64,000 nucleotides of DNA, taken from assembly GCF_013177455.1 (NCBI RefSeq), contig NZ_CP053660.1, positions 3,348,001 to 3,412,000 on the forward strand, read 5' to 3'. The stretch is from Nocardioides marmotae. GTDB lineage: Bacteria > Actinomycetota > Actinomycetes > Propionibacteriales > Nocardioidaceae. The position numbers were made by a program, and so were the translations under genes. Below the pieces are notes generated by a model. It did not search any database. It was not told the DNA's origin and saw only the letters and a program-made list of their open reading frames with translations. Below, piece by piece: positions 37,026 through 44,782 of the stretch (positions are counted from its first letter, which is position 1; each line of letters opens with the position of its first letter).

Positions 37026-38404
37026 CAGCTCTCCTGACGGATCGTGGCGAGGACCTCGTCGCGGATCGCGGCCATGGTGGCCTCGTCCCGGCCCTCGGCG
37101 TTGAGGCGGAGCAGCGGCTCGGTGTTCGAGGGCCGCACGTTGAAGGTCCAGTCGGCGTGGCTGACCGTCAGCCCGTCGAGCCGGTCGATCGAGACACCGT
37201 CGCGGCCGGCGTACGCCGCCTCGATCCGGGCGACCACGGCCTGCTGGTCGGCGACGGTGGAGTTGATCTCGCCGCTGACCGGGTAGCGCTCGTACTCGGC
37301 GAGCAGCGCGGAGAGGGGGACGTCGGCGCCGGCGAGCGCGGCGAGCGCGTGCAGCGCCGCGAGCATGCCGGAGTCGGCGCGCCAGAAGTCCCGGAAGTAG
37401 AAGTGGCCGCTGTGCTCCCCGCCGAAGATCGCGTCGGTCTCGGCCATCGTGGCCTTGATGTAGGAGTGGCCGACCCGGGTGCGCACGGGCGTGCCGCCGA
37501 GCTCGGTGACCAGCTCGGGCACCGCCCGGCTGGTGATCAGGTTGTGGATGATCGTCGCGCCGGGCTCCTTGGCCAGCTCGCGCGCGGCGATCAGCGCGGT
37601 CAGCGTCGACGGGGAGACGTTGCGGCCGGTCTCGTCGACGAGGAAGCAGCGGTCGGCGTCGCCGTCGAAGGCGAGCCCGACGTCCGCGCCGGTCTCGAGG
37701 ACCTTGGCCTGCAGGTCGCGGAGGTTCTCCGGCTCGATCGGGTTGGCCTCGTGGTTCGGGAAGGTGCCGTCGAGCTCGAAGTACATCGGCACCAGCTCGA
37801 CCCGGTCGCCCAGGCGCTCGAAGACAGCGGGCGCGGTGTGCCCGGCCATGCCGTTGCCGGCGTCCACCACGACCTTGAGCCGCCGGCCCTCGACCGGGGC
37901 TAGGGAGAGCAGGTGGTCGGCGTACGCCGCCAGCACGTCCTGCTCGGTGCAGGTGCCGGTCCGGGTGGGGGTGGGCTCGGCGGGGGCGCCGGCTGCGACG
38001 AGGTCGCGGATCTCGGCCAGGCCGGTCTCCATGCCGATCGGCTGGGCGAACGCGCGGCACATCTTGATGCCGTTGTACTGCGCCGGGTTGTGGCTGGCGG
38101 TGAACATCGCGCCGGGGACGCCGAGGTGCCCCGAGGCGAAGTAGAGCTGGTCGGTCGAGGCCAGGCCGATCATCACCACGTCGGCGCCGGCGGCCATCGC
38201 GCCCTCGGCGAAGGCCTGCGCCATGCCGGGGCTGCTGGGGCGCATGTCGTGGCCCACGACCACGGTCTCGGCGCCGACCACCTGGACGTAGGCGCGACCG
38301 GTCGCGCGCGCCAGGTCGTCGTCGAGCTGGTCGGGCACCGTCCCGCGGACGTCGTACGCCTTGAAGATCGCTGCGATGTTCGCGGGGTCGAGGGTGTCGG
38401 CCAT
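37025..38404 (-). CDS. manB: Phosphomannomutase/phosphoglucomutase
   Basis: 459 residues. The alpha-D-phosphohexomutase fold has its four signatures: active-site Ser loop FTASHNPAQYNGIK (about 102-115), metal site AFDGDADRCFLVD (about 242), sugar loop GGEHSGHFYFRDF (about 323) and the phosphate loop VRPSNTEPLLRL (about 425). It converts mannose-6-P to mannose-1-P (and often glucose phosphates), feeding GDP-mannose through manC at 47967-49079. The manA isomerase gene that accompanies it in mycobacteria is missing here. A TACTGT -10 box (38411-38416) is 6 nt before the ATG, giving a leaderless operon with the Trm112, SIS and acyltransferase genes. Confidence 0.95.
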   Translation of the reverse strand: MADTLDPANIAAIFKAYDVRGTVPDQLDDDLARATGRAYVQVVGAETVVVGHDMRPSSPGMAQAFAEGAMAAGADVVMIGLASTDQLYFASGHLGVPGAMFTASHNPAQYNGIKMCRAFAQPIGMETGLAEIRDLVAAGAPAEPTPTRTGTCTEQDVLAAYADHLLSLAPVEGRRLKVVVDAGNGMAGHTAPAVFERLGDRVELVPMYFELDGTFPNHEANPIEPENLRDLQAKVLETGADVGLAFDGDADRCFLVDETGRNVSPSTLTALIAARELAKEPGATIIHNLITSRAVPELVTELGGTPVRTRVGHSYIKATMAETDAIFGGEHSGHFYFRDFWRADSGMLAALHALAALAGADVPLSALLAEYERYPVSGEINSTVADQQAVVARIEAAYAGRDGVSIDRLDGLTVSHADWTFNVRPSNTEPLLRLNAEGRDEATMAAIRDEVLATIRQES

Positions 38405-38410
38405 GGCCAG

Positions 38411-38416
38411 ACAGTA
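38411..38416 (-). promoter_or_regulatory. -10 box of a leaderless promoter for manB
   Basis: TACTGT on the minus strand, 6 nt before ATG 38404, within the gap to the DUF3499 gene stop. Confidence 0.5.
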
Positions 38417-38422
38417 ACGAGG

Positions 38423-38785
38423 TCAGTCCGAGCTGAGCACGCGGAGGTGCCCGCGGCGGCCGCGCTCACGGACGTTCTCCTCCGCCGGTGGCAGCCGCAC
38501 CACCTGCTGCACCGGCCGGGCCGCCTCGCGCACGGCGTCGGCGAGGGCGAGCAGGTCGTCGGTGGAGGGGCCCTGGGCGGACGGGTCCGGCGCCAGCCGC
38601 AGCACCTCCCAGCCCCGGGGGGCGGAGAGCCGCTCGCTGTGCACGTCGCACAGGTCGTAGGCGTGCGGCTCGGCGTACGTGGCCAGCGGGCCGAGCACGG
38701 CGGTCTGGTCGGCGTAGACGTAGGTGAGCGTGCTGGTCGCGGGACGGCCGCACGCGGTGCGGGAGCAGCGACGGGCGGGACTCAC
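38423..38785 (-). CDS. DUF3499 family protein
   Basis: 120 residues from GTG 38785. The conserved N-terminal half, CSRTACGRPATSTLTYVYAD, then EPHAYDLCDVHSERLSAPRGWEVLRL, has four Cys/His positions (CSRTAC, LCDVH) that suit a zinc ribbon; the C-terminal part is charged and variable. The actinobacterial family (Rv3258c in M. tuberculosis) always sits between manB and a metallopeptidase-like gene, as here. Function unknown. TACGGT (38792-38797) lies 6 nt before the GTG. Confidence 0.9.
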   Translation of the reverse strand: MSPARRCSRTACGRPATSTLTYVYADQTAVLGPLATYAEPHAYDLCDVHSERLSAPRGWEVLRLAPDPSAQGPSTDDLLALADAVREAARPVQQVVRLPPAEENVRERGRRGHLRVLSSD

Positions 38786-38791
38786 GTGCAG

Positions 38792-38797
38792 ACCGTA
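38792..38797 (-). promoter_or_regulatory. -10 box of a leaderless promoter for the DUF3499 gene
   Basis: TACGGT on the minus strand, 6 nt before GTG 38785. Confidence 0.5.
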
Positions 38798-38821
38798 CCT
38801 CCCGGTGCCGCGCGCCCGGCT

Positions 38822-38827
38822 TAGGCT
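38822..38827 (+). promoter_or_regulatory. -10 box of a leaderless promoter for the metallopeptidase-like gene
   Basis: TAGGCT on the plus strand, 6 nt before ATG 38834; divergent from the DUF3499 promoter 25 bp away. Confidence 0.5.
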
Positions 38828-38833
38828 CGCGGC

Positions 38834-39283
38834 ATGGAGAACCGCGCCCCGGGCACACCACCTCGCGGCCCCCGTCGGCGCGACCGGCGCGGCCGCGGCA
38901 TGCGCGGCCCGGGCGTCCTCCCCCGCACCCCCGGCCGACCTGAGACCCGCACCGCCCGCGAGCGCTTCGACGACCTCGTCCTCGCGGTCGTCACCGAGGT
39001 CGACGCCCGGTGGGCCGACCGCCTCGGCGTCGTGGAGTACGCCGTCGAGGACACCCCCGACCTCCCCGACGACTGGGACCCCACGACGGTCCCCCTCGGC
39101 TCGGCGGTCCGCGGCACCGGCGGCGCCCCCTCCCGGGTCGTCGTCTTCCGCCGCCCCATCGAGCACCGCGCCGAGACCCGCTCCGACCTCGACGCCATCG
39201 TGCTCACCGTCGTCGTCGAGCAGGTCGCCGACCTGCTCAACGTCGAGCCGCACGTCATCGACCCGCGGTACGACGCGGACTGA
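38834..39283 (+). CDS. Metallopeptidase-family (zincin-like) protein with degenerate active site
   Basis: 149 residues. The position and the FDDLVLAVVTEVDARWADRLGVVEYAVEDTPD start identify the minimal zincin family next to DUF3499 (Rv3259). In classical members a HExxH zinc motif lies in the C-terminal helix; here the helix reads VLTVVVEQVADLLNVEP, with Val-Glu-Gln instead of His-Glu, and no second His. The Glu is kept but zinc ligands are lost, so it is unlikely to be a peptidase. The N-terminal 40 residues are basic and Arg/Pro-rich. Possibly a binding protein derived from the zincin fold. Confidence 0.82.
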   Translation: MENRAPGTPPRGPRRRDRRGRGMRGPGVLPRTPGRPETRTARERFDDLVLAVVTEVDARWADRLGVVEYAVEDTPDLPDDWDPTTVPLGSAVRGTGGAPSRVVVFRRPIEHRAETRSDLDAIVLTVVVEQVADLLNVEPHVIDPRYDAD

Positions 39284-39312
39284 CCTCTTTCGCTGGGCGC
39301 CGGGCGTGTCGC

Positions 39313-39396
39313 TTCATCAAGGTATGCAGGCGATCCCCCACTTCCCGGGTGGAGCTCACCGTGGGAAGTGACGACACGGCTGCATACCTTGATGAA
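39313..39396. repeat. Locus-specific inverted repeat heading composite repeat B
   Basis: Perfect 17-bp arms TTCATCAAGGTATGCAG (39313-39329) and its complement (39380-39396), with an inner stem CACTTCCC (39339-39346) / GGGAAGTG (39363-39370). It begins 30 bp after the metallopeptidase-like gene and may end its transcript. Like its counterpart at 24328-24377 it directly precedes the conserved block but shares no arm sequence with it. Confidence 0.75.
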
Positions 39397-39421
39397 CCGC
39401 CGGGCATCGCCCGCGCGGGGC

Positions 39422-39743
39422 CGCGGATTGCCGGACACGTCTCCCCCGGCCGCCGCCGCGCCGGCGGGCCGTCCGCGGGACGGGTACGTCGCGCGGTCGG
39501 GGCCGGAGGCGGACGACGGGCGGGCAGGCCCGGTCGTGGTTGGGTCTGGCGGGCCGGAGCGAGGCACGAGCGCAGGCCTGGTCGACCGGGCCTGCCCGTC
39601 CGGCGGGAGCCGCAGGCCCCGACCCCACCCCGGCGTACCCGGCCAGGAGCCGGGCCGCAGAGCGACGCGGGAGCCACCCCGCCCGCCGCAGGCGGAACCG
39701 CGTCCCCCAGGCCGCAGTTCGGCTCACCGGGTTTCGACACGCT
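39422..39743. repeat. Composite intergenic repeat B, conserved ~320-bp block
   Basis: Second copy of the block at 24400-24720, same orientation. The perfect 15-bp stem recurs (39522-39536 with 39583-39597). The outer parts differ by scattered substitutions and short indels, while the central ~120 bp are almost identical. As at copy A, it leads via GGTTTCGACACGCTC to a tandem array that abuts the stop of a minus-strand gene. Together with the flanking inverted repeat it accounts for the whole 580-bp gap. Confidence 0.75.
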
Positions 39744-39747
39744 CGCT

Positions 39748-39863
39748 GGCGCTCGCTGCTCAACCAGCGGGGGGCTGGCGCTCGCTGCTCAACCAGCGGG
39801 GGGCTGGCGCTCGCCTGCTCAACCAGCGGGGGGCTGGCGCTCGCTGCTCAACCAGCGGAGGGT
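39748..39863. repeat. Tandem array of ~29-bp units (4 copies)
   Basis: Unit GGCGCTCGCTGCTCAACCAG plus CGGGGGGCT; the third copy has one extra base. It shares the CGCTGCTCAACCAGCGG core with the array at 24735-25009 but has a different joining sequence and period. The last unit ends 2 bp before the stop codon of the DUF5719 gene on the minus strand. Confidence 0.85.
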
Positions 39864-39865
39864 GG

Positions 39866-41329
39866 CTACGGGAGGCCGGGGCGGACGTCGGGGACGAGCG
39901 AGGAGCGCACCAGCTCGCGGAGCCGTACGACGCCGGAGCCGCCGGTCGCGGCGACGACCGCGCCGACGACGGGCGTGCGCCGCGGGGTGACGGTCAGGTG
40001 CACGGCCCGCGCGGGCAGCCCGACCGCGAACCCGCGGTCCGGGGAGACCTCGACCCGCTTGGCGGCGAGCTCCTCGCCGGAGGCGTCGCGGGCGACCACC
40101 TCGACGACCCCGGTGGAGGTCGCCCCGCCGAGGACGAGCCGCTTGCGGCCCTCGGGCACGACCGCGACCGTCGAGGAGCTGACCTCGCCGGGGGGAACGG
40201 CGTGCGCCAGGTCGCCGCCGACGAAGGAGCGCAGCGTCGCGGTGACCGGCCCGGTCGCATCGAGGACGAGCCCGAGGGCGCCGTCGGCGACGAGCGGGCC
40301 CAGGGTCGCGCCGAGCTGGACCCGGGCGACGCTCTGCGGGGCGACCCGGACGTCCTCGAGGCCCTCGGGGGCGAAGACGGAGCGCTCATCGAGGACCCGC
40401 AGGCCGACCCGCACCTCGGAGTCGCCGTCGTTGGCGACGACGAGCGTCCGCGAGCCGGGCCCGGCGGGCAGGCCGAGCAGGGTGAGGGAGGTGGCGGGCT
40501 CGGGCTGCGGCGGCAGGAAGTCCTCGGCCGCGGCGCCCGCGCCGAGCTCGTCGATGCGGTCGACGACCGAGGAGTGCACCCGCCCGCGCTGGGTGGTGAC
40601 GTGCAGGGAGAGCTCGTCGCGGCGCGGGACCAGGTCGGCCAGGTCGAGGCGCACCGAGCTGCGGCCCGGCACGGCGACGCCGCGCAGGTCGGGGGCGTCG
40701 ACGACACCGGCGCGCCCGGTCACGACCACGTCGGCCACGGCCGGCCCGTTGTCGGGGTTGACCAGCTCGAGCACCGAGGAGTGCCCGGCGCCGGCTCCGA
40801 CGCCGGTGAACCACTGCTCGGGGGCGGGCGCGGCGCACTCGGCCACCCGCAGCGGCCGCTCCGCGACGCGCCCGGCGACCAGGCCCGGCGCGAGGTCGTC
40901 CTCGGCGCGGACGACCACCGGCTCGTCGGCGAGCCCGGGCACGGTGCCGACAGCGTCGGGGGCGAGGGCCACCTCGACCTCGTCCCGCCCGGAACCACCG
41001 GAGCCGGAGCCACCAGACCCGCCGGAGCCGCCGCCGGCCCGGCCGCCGAGCCCCTCGGCGAACGCCGCGCCCGACGCCCCGGAGGCGGTGGTGACGGCCA
41101 CCGGCGAGCCGGCGGCAGGGCAGACGACCGAGGCGGCGCCGAGCGCGGACGCGGCCGGGCCCCGGTCCTGCGCGGCGGGGGTGTCGGTGCGGGTCAGCAG
41201 GACCGCCGCGCCGGTGATGAGCGGCAGGACGATCGCGAGCACCACGGTGAGGTCGAGCGCGCGGGAAGCGCCGGCGGAGCGGCCGCCGGACCGGCGGGTC
41301 GAGGGGGTCGAGGGGGTCGAGGGGGTCAT
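39866..41329 (-). CDS. DUF5719 family exported protein
   Basis: 487 residues from ATG 41329, overlapping the GT gene stop (ATGA). One N-terminal helix (about 22-44, LDLTVVLAIVLPLITGAAVLL) anchors it; a Gly/Ser tract (GGGSGGSGGSGSGGSG, about 95-112) follows. The rest is predicted beta-rich, with repeated immunoglobulin-like patterns (SSVLELVNPDNGPAVADVVVTG, SRTLVVANDGDSEVRVGLRVLD). The family is found next to the large GT2 membrane protein and whiB in many actinobacteria. Function unknown; likely an outer-face partner of that glycosyltransferase. Confidence 0.85.
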   Translation of the reverse strand: MTPSTPSTPSTRRSGGRSAGASRALDLTVVLAIVLPLITGAAVLLTRTDTPAAQDRGPAASALGAASVVCPAAGSPVAVTTASGASGAAFAEGLGGRAGGGSGGSGGSGSGGSGRDEVEVALAPDAVGTVPGLADEPVVVRAEDDLAPGLVAGRVAERPLRVAECAAPAPEQWFTGVGAGAGHSSVLELVNPDNGPAVADVVVTGRAGVVDAPDLRGVAVPGRSSVRLDLADLVPRRDELSLHVTTQRGRVHSSVVDRIDELGAGAAAEDFLPPQPEPATSLTLLGLPAGPGSRTLVVANDGDSEVRVGLRVLDERSVFAPEGLEDVRVAPQSVARVQLGATLGPLVADGALGLVLDATGPVTATLRSFVGGDLAHAVPPGEVSSSTVAVVPEGRKRLVLGGATSTGVVEVVARDASGEELAAKRVEVSPDRGFAVGLPARAVHLTVTPRRTPVVGAVVAATGGSGVVRLRELVRSSLVPDVRPGLP

Positions 41330-44172
41330 CGGCGCCTCCGCTCGATCGCACGCTGGGTGGTCGGCGCGCAGAGCACCAGCACCCACACCAGCGCGACGCC
41401 CTGGACGACGAGCAGCACGATCCGCAGCCACGACCGCGGCCCGTCGAGGGCGTCGTCGGAGAGCGGCCGGTCGACCTGCCAGGCGCGGGTGGCGGGGTCC
41501 GCGGCGCTGGCCTGCACCAGGCCGCCGGTGGCGTCGAGCATCGAGGCGACCGACCCGTCGGCGGGGGCCGGCAGCACGACGTACTCGATCCCCCGGTTTG
41601 CCAGCTCGGTGACCAGCGCCGGTGTCGGGCGGGAGGCGAGCTGCTGGACGTCGCGGGTGAGCGCGCGGTCCTCGGGGGAGAGCGCGAGCACCTCGTCCTC
41701 GCCCAGGGTGATCCCGTCGCCGCGGCGCACCACCCAGGTCAGCCCGTCCTCGACCGAGCCGCGGATGACGAGGATGCCGTGGTCGTCGCCGCGGGTGGCG
41801 GCCTGGACCATGTAGGCCGGGATGGCGGAGCCGGGGTCCGCGTCGAGGTCGTTCTCGGCCGCGGTCAGGAACCAGACCAGCCCGCCGAGGGGCACCACCG
41901 TCGCGACGGCGGCGAGCACCGCGACGACCCGGCGCGGGGCGCCCTGCCCGCCGAGGACGGCCGCGGTGACGAACGCGCCCTGCAGGAGGACCACGAAGAC
42001 GCCCAGGGCGGGCGCGGTCTCGACCGTGGCGAGGGTGAGGGTGATCGTGCTGAGCACGGCCGCGCAGACCGCCGCGACCGCGGCGACGATCCAGCAGACG
42101 AGCACGGGGATGCGGGTGGGGCGCGGCACCAGCGCGAGCACCGCCAGGACCACGACGGCCGCGCCCAGCCACCAGGGCGCCCCGAGGTCGCCGATCCGGC
42201 CGGCGAGGAGGTCCAGCGGCGAGACGGTCGGCGAGGGCAGCCGGCCCGCGTCGAGCAGCAGCCCCGCGGCCGCCCCCTCGGTCAGGCTCGGCAGCCACCA
42301 CGGCACGAGCAGCACCAGCGGCACGGCCAGCGCCACGACCGGCGGCCCCCAGACCGAGCGCTCGCGCAGGCCGGAGCGGACGACGGCGTACGCCGCCGCG
42401 AGCACGACCACGCCGAGCACGACCGCGAACGGCCAGGCGGCCGGGGTGAACGCCGTGGTCAGGGCGAGCAGCACGCCGGTGCGCCACGCGGCGCGCCAGC
42501 GGCGGTCGGGCTCGGGGTCGGCGAAGCCGAGGGCGGCGTGGGCCAGCCAGGGCAGCACGGCGGTGGCGACGACCGGGCCGAGCCGGCCCTCGCCCCACGC
42601 GCCGCTGGTGAGGGCGACCAGCGACCAGGTCGCCGAGCCCCAGAGCAGCAGCCAGCGCGGCGCGCCCTGCGGGGAGACGAACCGGCCGACCACGCGCAGC
42701 AGCCGCCAGGCGCCCCACAGGGCGACGGGGGCGGCGAGCACCAGCACGGCGCTGACCGCACCGGCGGTGCCGAGGACCGAGCCGAGGAGCGCCAGGGGCA
42801 GCAGGTAGGCCGGCGCGGGCACGCCGGTCCCCTGGCCCAGCGGGTGCCAGTGCTCGAGGTGGAGCCGCCACCAGTCGCCGACCGAGGCCGGGACCGGGGA
42901 CAGGCCGCCGCCGGCGACCGAGCCGTACGCCGCGCCGGCCCCGAGGAGCAGCGCGACGACGAGCACCGCCAACGCGACCGCCACGGGGTTGGTCAGGAAG
43001 CGGGCGACGGCGCCGGTGTCGGCGTACTCCTCGTCCTCGTCGAGCTCGATGCGGCGCGCGGCCATCGAGGAGGGGTCGTGCTCGGCCCGGGCGGCTCGGC
43101 GCCGCTCGGCGACGTCGGCGGCCTGGTGGGTCGCGGCGGTCGCGAGGTCGCTGACGAAGTCCAGGCCGTGGCGGTAGGGCAGCCAGGGCGGGGCGAGCAG
43201 GCGGCGTACGTCGGCGGGCTCACGGACCTGCCGCCGCTGCCGCTCGCGCCGGGCGGCGTGGACCTCGCGCGGGCTGGAGTAGATCGAGACCAGCGCCGCG
43301 AGCTCGTCGAGCGCCTCGCCGACCGAGCGCACGAGCAGGAAGCCGATGACGCGCAGCACGGTGCCGAGCGCGAGCCGGACCAGCTGGAAGGGCAGCGAGC
43401 GGGCGCGGGAGTTGGCCAGCAGCGTGTAGAGCGCGGCGCGGCGCTCCTGGTAGTGGGTGTGCCGGCCGGTCAGCGGCGTGCGGCGCAGGCCGCGGTGGGC
43501 GGCCTCGGCGTGGAAGACCACGGCGTCGGGCACCACGATCGTGCGGTGGCCGGCCGCGGCGGCGCGCCAGCCGAAGTCGACGTCGTTGCCGAAGATCGGC
43601 AGCTGCGGGTCGAACCCGTCGAGCTCCTCGAGCACGCTGCGCCGCACGAGCATGCCGGCGGTGTTGACCGCCAGCACGGTGCGGACCGCGTCGTGCTGGC
43701 CCTGGTCGTACTCCCCGCGCTCCAGGCCGGTCTCGCGCCGCCCGGTGCCGGAGATGGTGACGCCGAGCTCGAGCAGGCGCCGCAGCGAGGGCCACTCGCG
43801 CAGCTTGGGGCCGAGCACGTCGGCCTCGGGGTCGGCAGCGGCCGCGGCGAGCAGCGCCTCGAGCGCGCCCGGGTCGGGGTTGCTGTCGTCGTGGAGCAGC
43901 CAGACCCAGTCGGCGTCGGGGGCGCGCTCGAGCCCGAGCCGCACGGCCGCCGGGTACGACGTCGCGCCGGTGACCCGCTCGACGCCGCCGACCAGCAGGT
44001 CACCGAGCGCGGACCCGACCAGGTCGGCGCTCTCGTCCTTGCTGCCCGTGTCGATCGCGACCACCGCGTCGACGGGGCGGGTCTGGCCGCGCAGCCCGTC
44101 GAGCACGGCCGGCAACCAGCGCGCGCCGTCGTGGCTGACCAGCAGCGCGACGACACGTTCCGGGGCAGACAC
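41326..44172 (-). CDS. Large GT2-family glycosyltransferase with C-terminal membrane domain
   Basis: 948 residues from GTG 44172. An N-terminal GT-A domain (about 1-260) has VVALLVSHDGARWLPAVLDGL, the DxD-like WVWLLHDDSNPD, GMLVRRSVLEELDGFDPQLPIFGNDVDFGWR (acceptor/catalytic region). A cytosolic linker follows, then about 12 membrane helices from about 385 on and a short C-terminal extracytoplasmic domain (DDHGILVIRGSVEDGLTWVVRRG) before the last helix. The layout suggests transfer of a sugar to a lipid-linked glycan and assistance in its movement across the membrane. Substrate unknown. TAGGGT (44181-44186) lies 8 nt before the GTG. Confidence 0.88.
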   Translation of the reverse strand: MSAPERVVALLVSHDGARWLPAVLDGLRGQTRPVDAVVAIDTGSKDESADLVGSALGDLLVGGVERVTGATSYPAAVRLGLERAPDADWVWLLHDDSNPDPGALEALLAAAAADPEADVLGPKLREWPSLRRLLELGVTISGTGRRETGLERGEYDQGQHDAVRTVLAVNTAGMLVRRSVLEELDGFDPQLPIFGNDVDFGWRAAAAGHRTIVVPDAVVFHAEAAHRGLRRTPLTGRHTHYQERRAALYTLLANSRARSLPFQLVRLALGTVLRVIGFLLVRSVGEALDELAALVSIYSSPREVHAARRERQRRQVREPADVRRLLAPPWLPYRHGLDFVSDLATAATHQAADVAERRRAARAEHDPSSMAARRIELDEDEEYADTGAVARFLTNPVAVALAVLVVALLLGAGAAYGSVAGGGLSPVPASVGDWWRLHLEHWHPLGQGTGVPAPAYLLPLALLGSVLGTAGAVSAVLVLAAPVALWGAWRLLRVVGRFVSPQGAPRWLLLWGSATWSLVALTSGAWGEGRLGPVVATAVLPWLAHAALGFADPEPDRRWRAAWRTGVLLALTTAFTPAAWPFAVVLGVVVLAAAYAVVRSGLRERSVWGPPVVALAVPLVLLVPWWLPSLTEGAAAGLLLDAGRLPSPTVSPLDLLAGRIGDLGAPWWLGAAVVVLAVLALVPRPTRIPVLVCWIVAAVAAVCAAVLSTITLTLATVETAPALGVFVVLLQGAFVTAAVLGGQGAPRRVVAVLAAVATVVPLGGLVWFLTAAENDLDADPGSAIPAYMVQAATRGDDHGILVIRGSVEDGLTWVVRRGDGITLGEDEVLALSPEDRALTRDVQQLASRPTPALVTELANRGIEYVVLPAPADGSVASMLDATGGLVQASAADPATRAWQVDRPLSDDALDGPRSWLRIVLLVVQGVALVWVLVLCAPTTQRAIERRRR

Positions 44173-44180
44173 GTCGGAAG

Positions 44181-44186
44181 ACCCTA
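44181..44186 (-). promoter_or_regulatory. -10 box of a leaderless promoter for the GT2 gene
   Basis: TAGGGT on the minus strand, 8 nt before GTG 44172. Just upstream is a 13-bp direct repeat (ggaggatcggccc, 44223-44250). Confidence 0.5.
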
Positions 44187-44277
44187 CGCGGCCGCCTCCG
44201 CCGGCTCGAATCCGATCGGCCCGGAGGATCGGCCCGGAGGATCGGCCCGGAAGCAGCTGGGGAGCTGCCCCGCAAAT

Positions 44278-44315
44278 AGAAGGAGCCCGGCCGTTCCCGG
44301 CCGGGCCCTCCTTCT
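44278..44315 (-). terminator. Terminator of whiB
   Basis: A 38-nt hairpin, AGAAGGAG-CCCGGCCG on one arm, the same on the other with a 2-nt bulge and a 4-nt loop, 21 bp past the whiB stop. Separates whiB from the GT2/DUF5719 operon. Confidence 0.85.
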
Positions 44316-44336
44316 GTGCTGCTGTGCCGACCGTCC

Positions 44337-44624
44337 TCAGACGGCCCGCTTCTTCAGCTTGCGACGCTCCCTCTCGGAGAGACCGCCCCAGATACCGAAG
44401 CGCTCGTCGTTCATCAGTGCGGACTCCAGACACTCGGTCCGCACCTCGCAGGTGAGACAGACCTTCTTGGCCTCCCTCGTCGATCCACCCTTCTCTGGGA
44501 AGAACGCCTCGGGGTCGGTCTGCGCGCACAGGGCGCGCTCTTGCCAACCCGCTTCTTCGGCGTCTCCGTCGAGGAGAAAGAGTTCTCTCACGGCACTCGC
44601 CCTTCCGACCCGGTGAAGCTGCAT
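44337..44624 (-). CDS. whiB: WhiB-type iron-sulfur transcription factor (WhiB2/WhmD group)
   Basis: 95 residues from ATG 44624 (GAGAAGAA upstream); the longer frame lacks a better start. Four cluster Cys are at 33, 56, 59 and 65 (C-x22-CxxC-x5-C), followed by the turn GIWGG (77-81) and a basic C-terminus RERRKLKKRAV. The [4Fe-4S] cluster senses redox or NO, and the protein works with the primary sigma factor. Position next to fbiA and the GT2 gene matches WhiB2/WhmD of mycobacteria and WhiB of Streptomyces, which control septation. The 158-bp gap to fbiA holds divergent promoters. Confidence 0.96.
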   Translation of the reverse strand: MQLHRVGRASAVRELFLLDGDAEEAGWQERALCAQTDPEAFFPEKGGSTREAKKVCLTCEVRTECLESALMNDERFGIWGGLSERERRKLKKRAV

Positions 44625-44782
44625 GTGTTCTTCTCGTACAACACTGTGGGAATTACATGCCTGTCGTACCCACTTGGTCAAGCCCGCATCTGCTATAGGT
44701 CCCGATCGCAGCCACATTGGTCCGATCGGACTAGACGCGGGGCCGCGGCGGGAGCGGCGGGTGGCCGCGCGATGATGACCCC

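Noticed and set aside
39255..39763. Proteins encoded in the conserved repeat block (both strands)
   Set aside because: The two copies are nearly identical at all codon positions with no ribosome site, and flanks shift the frame; nothing supports translation.
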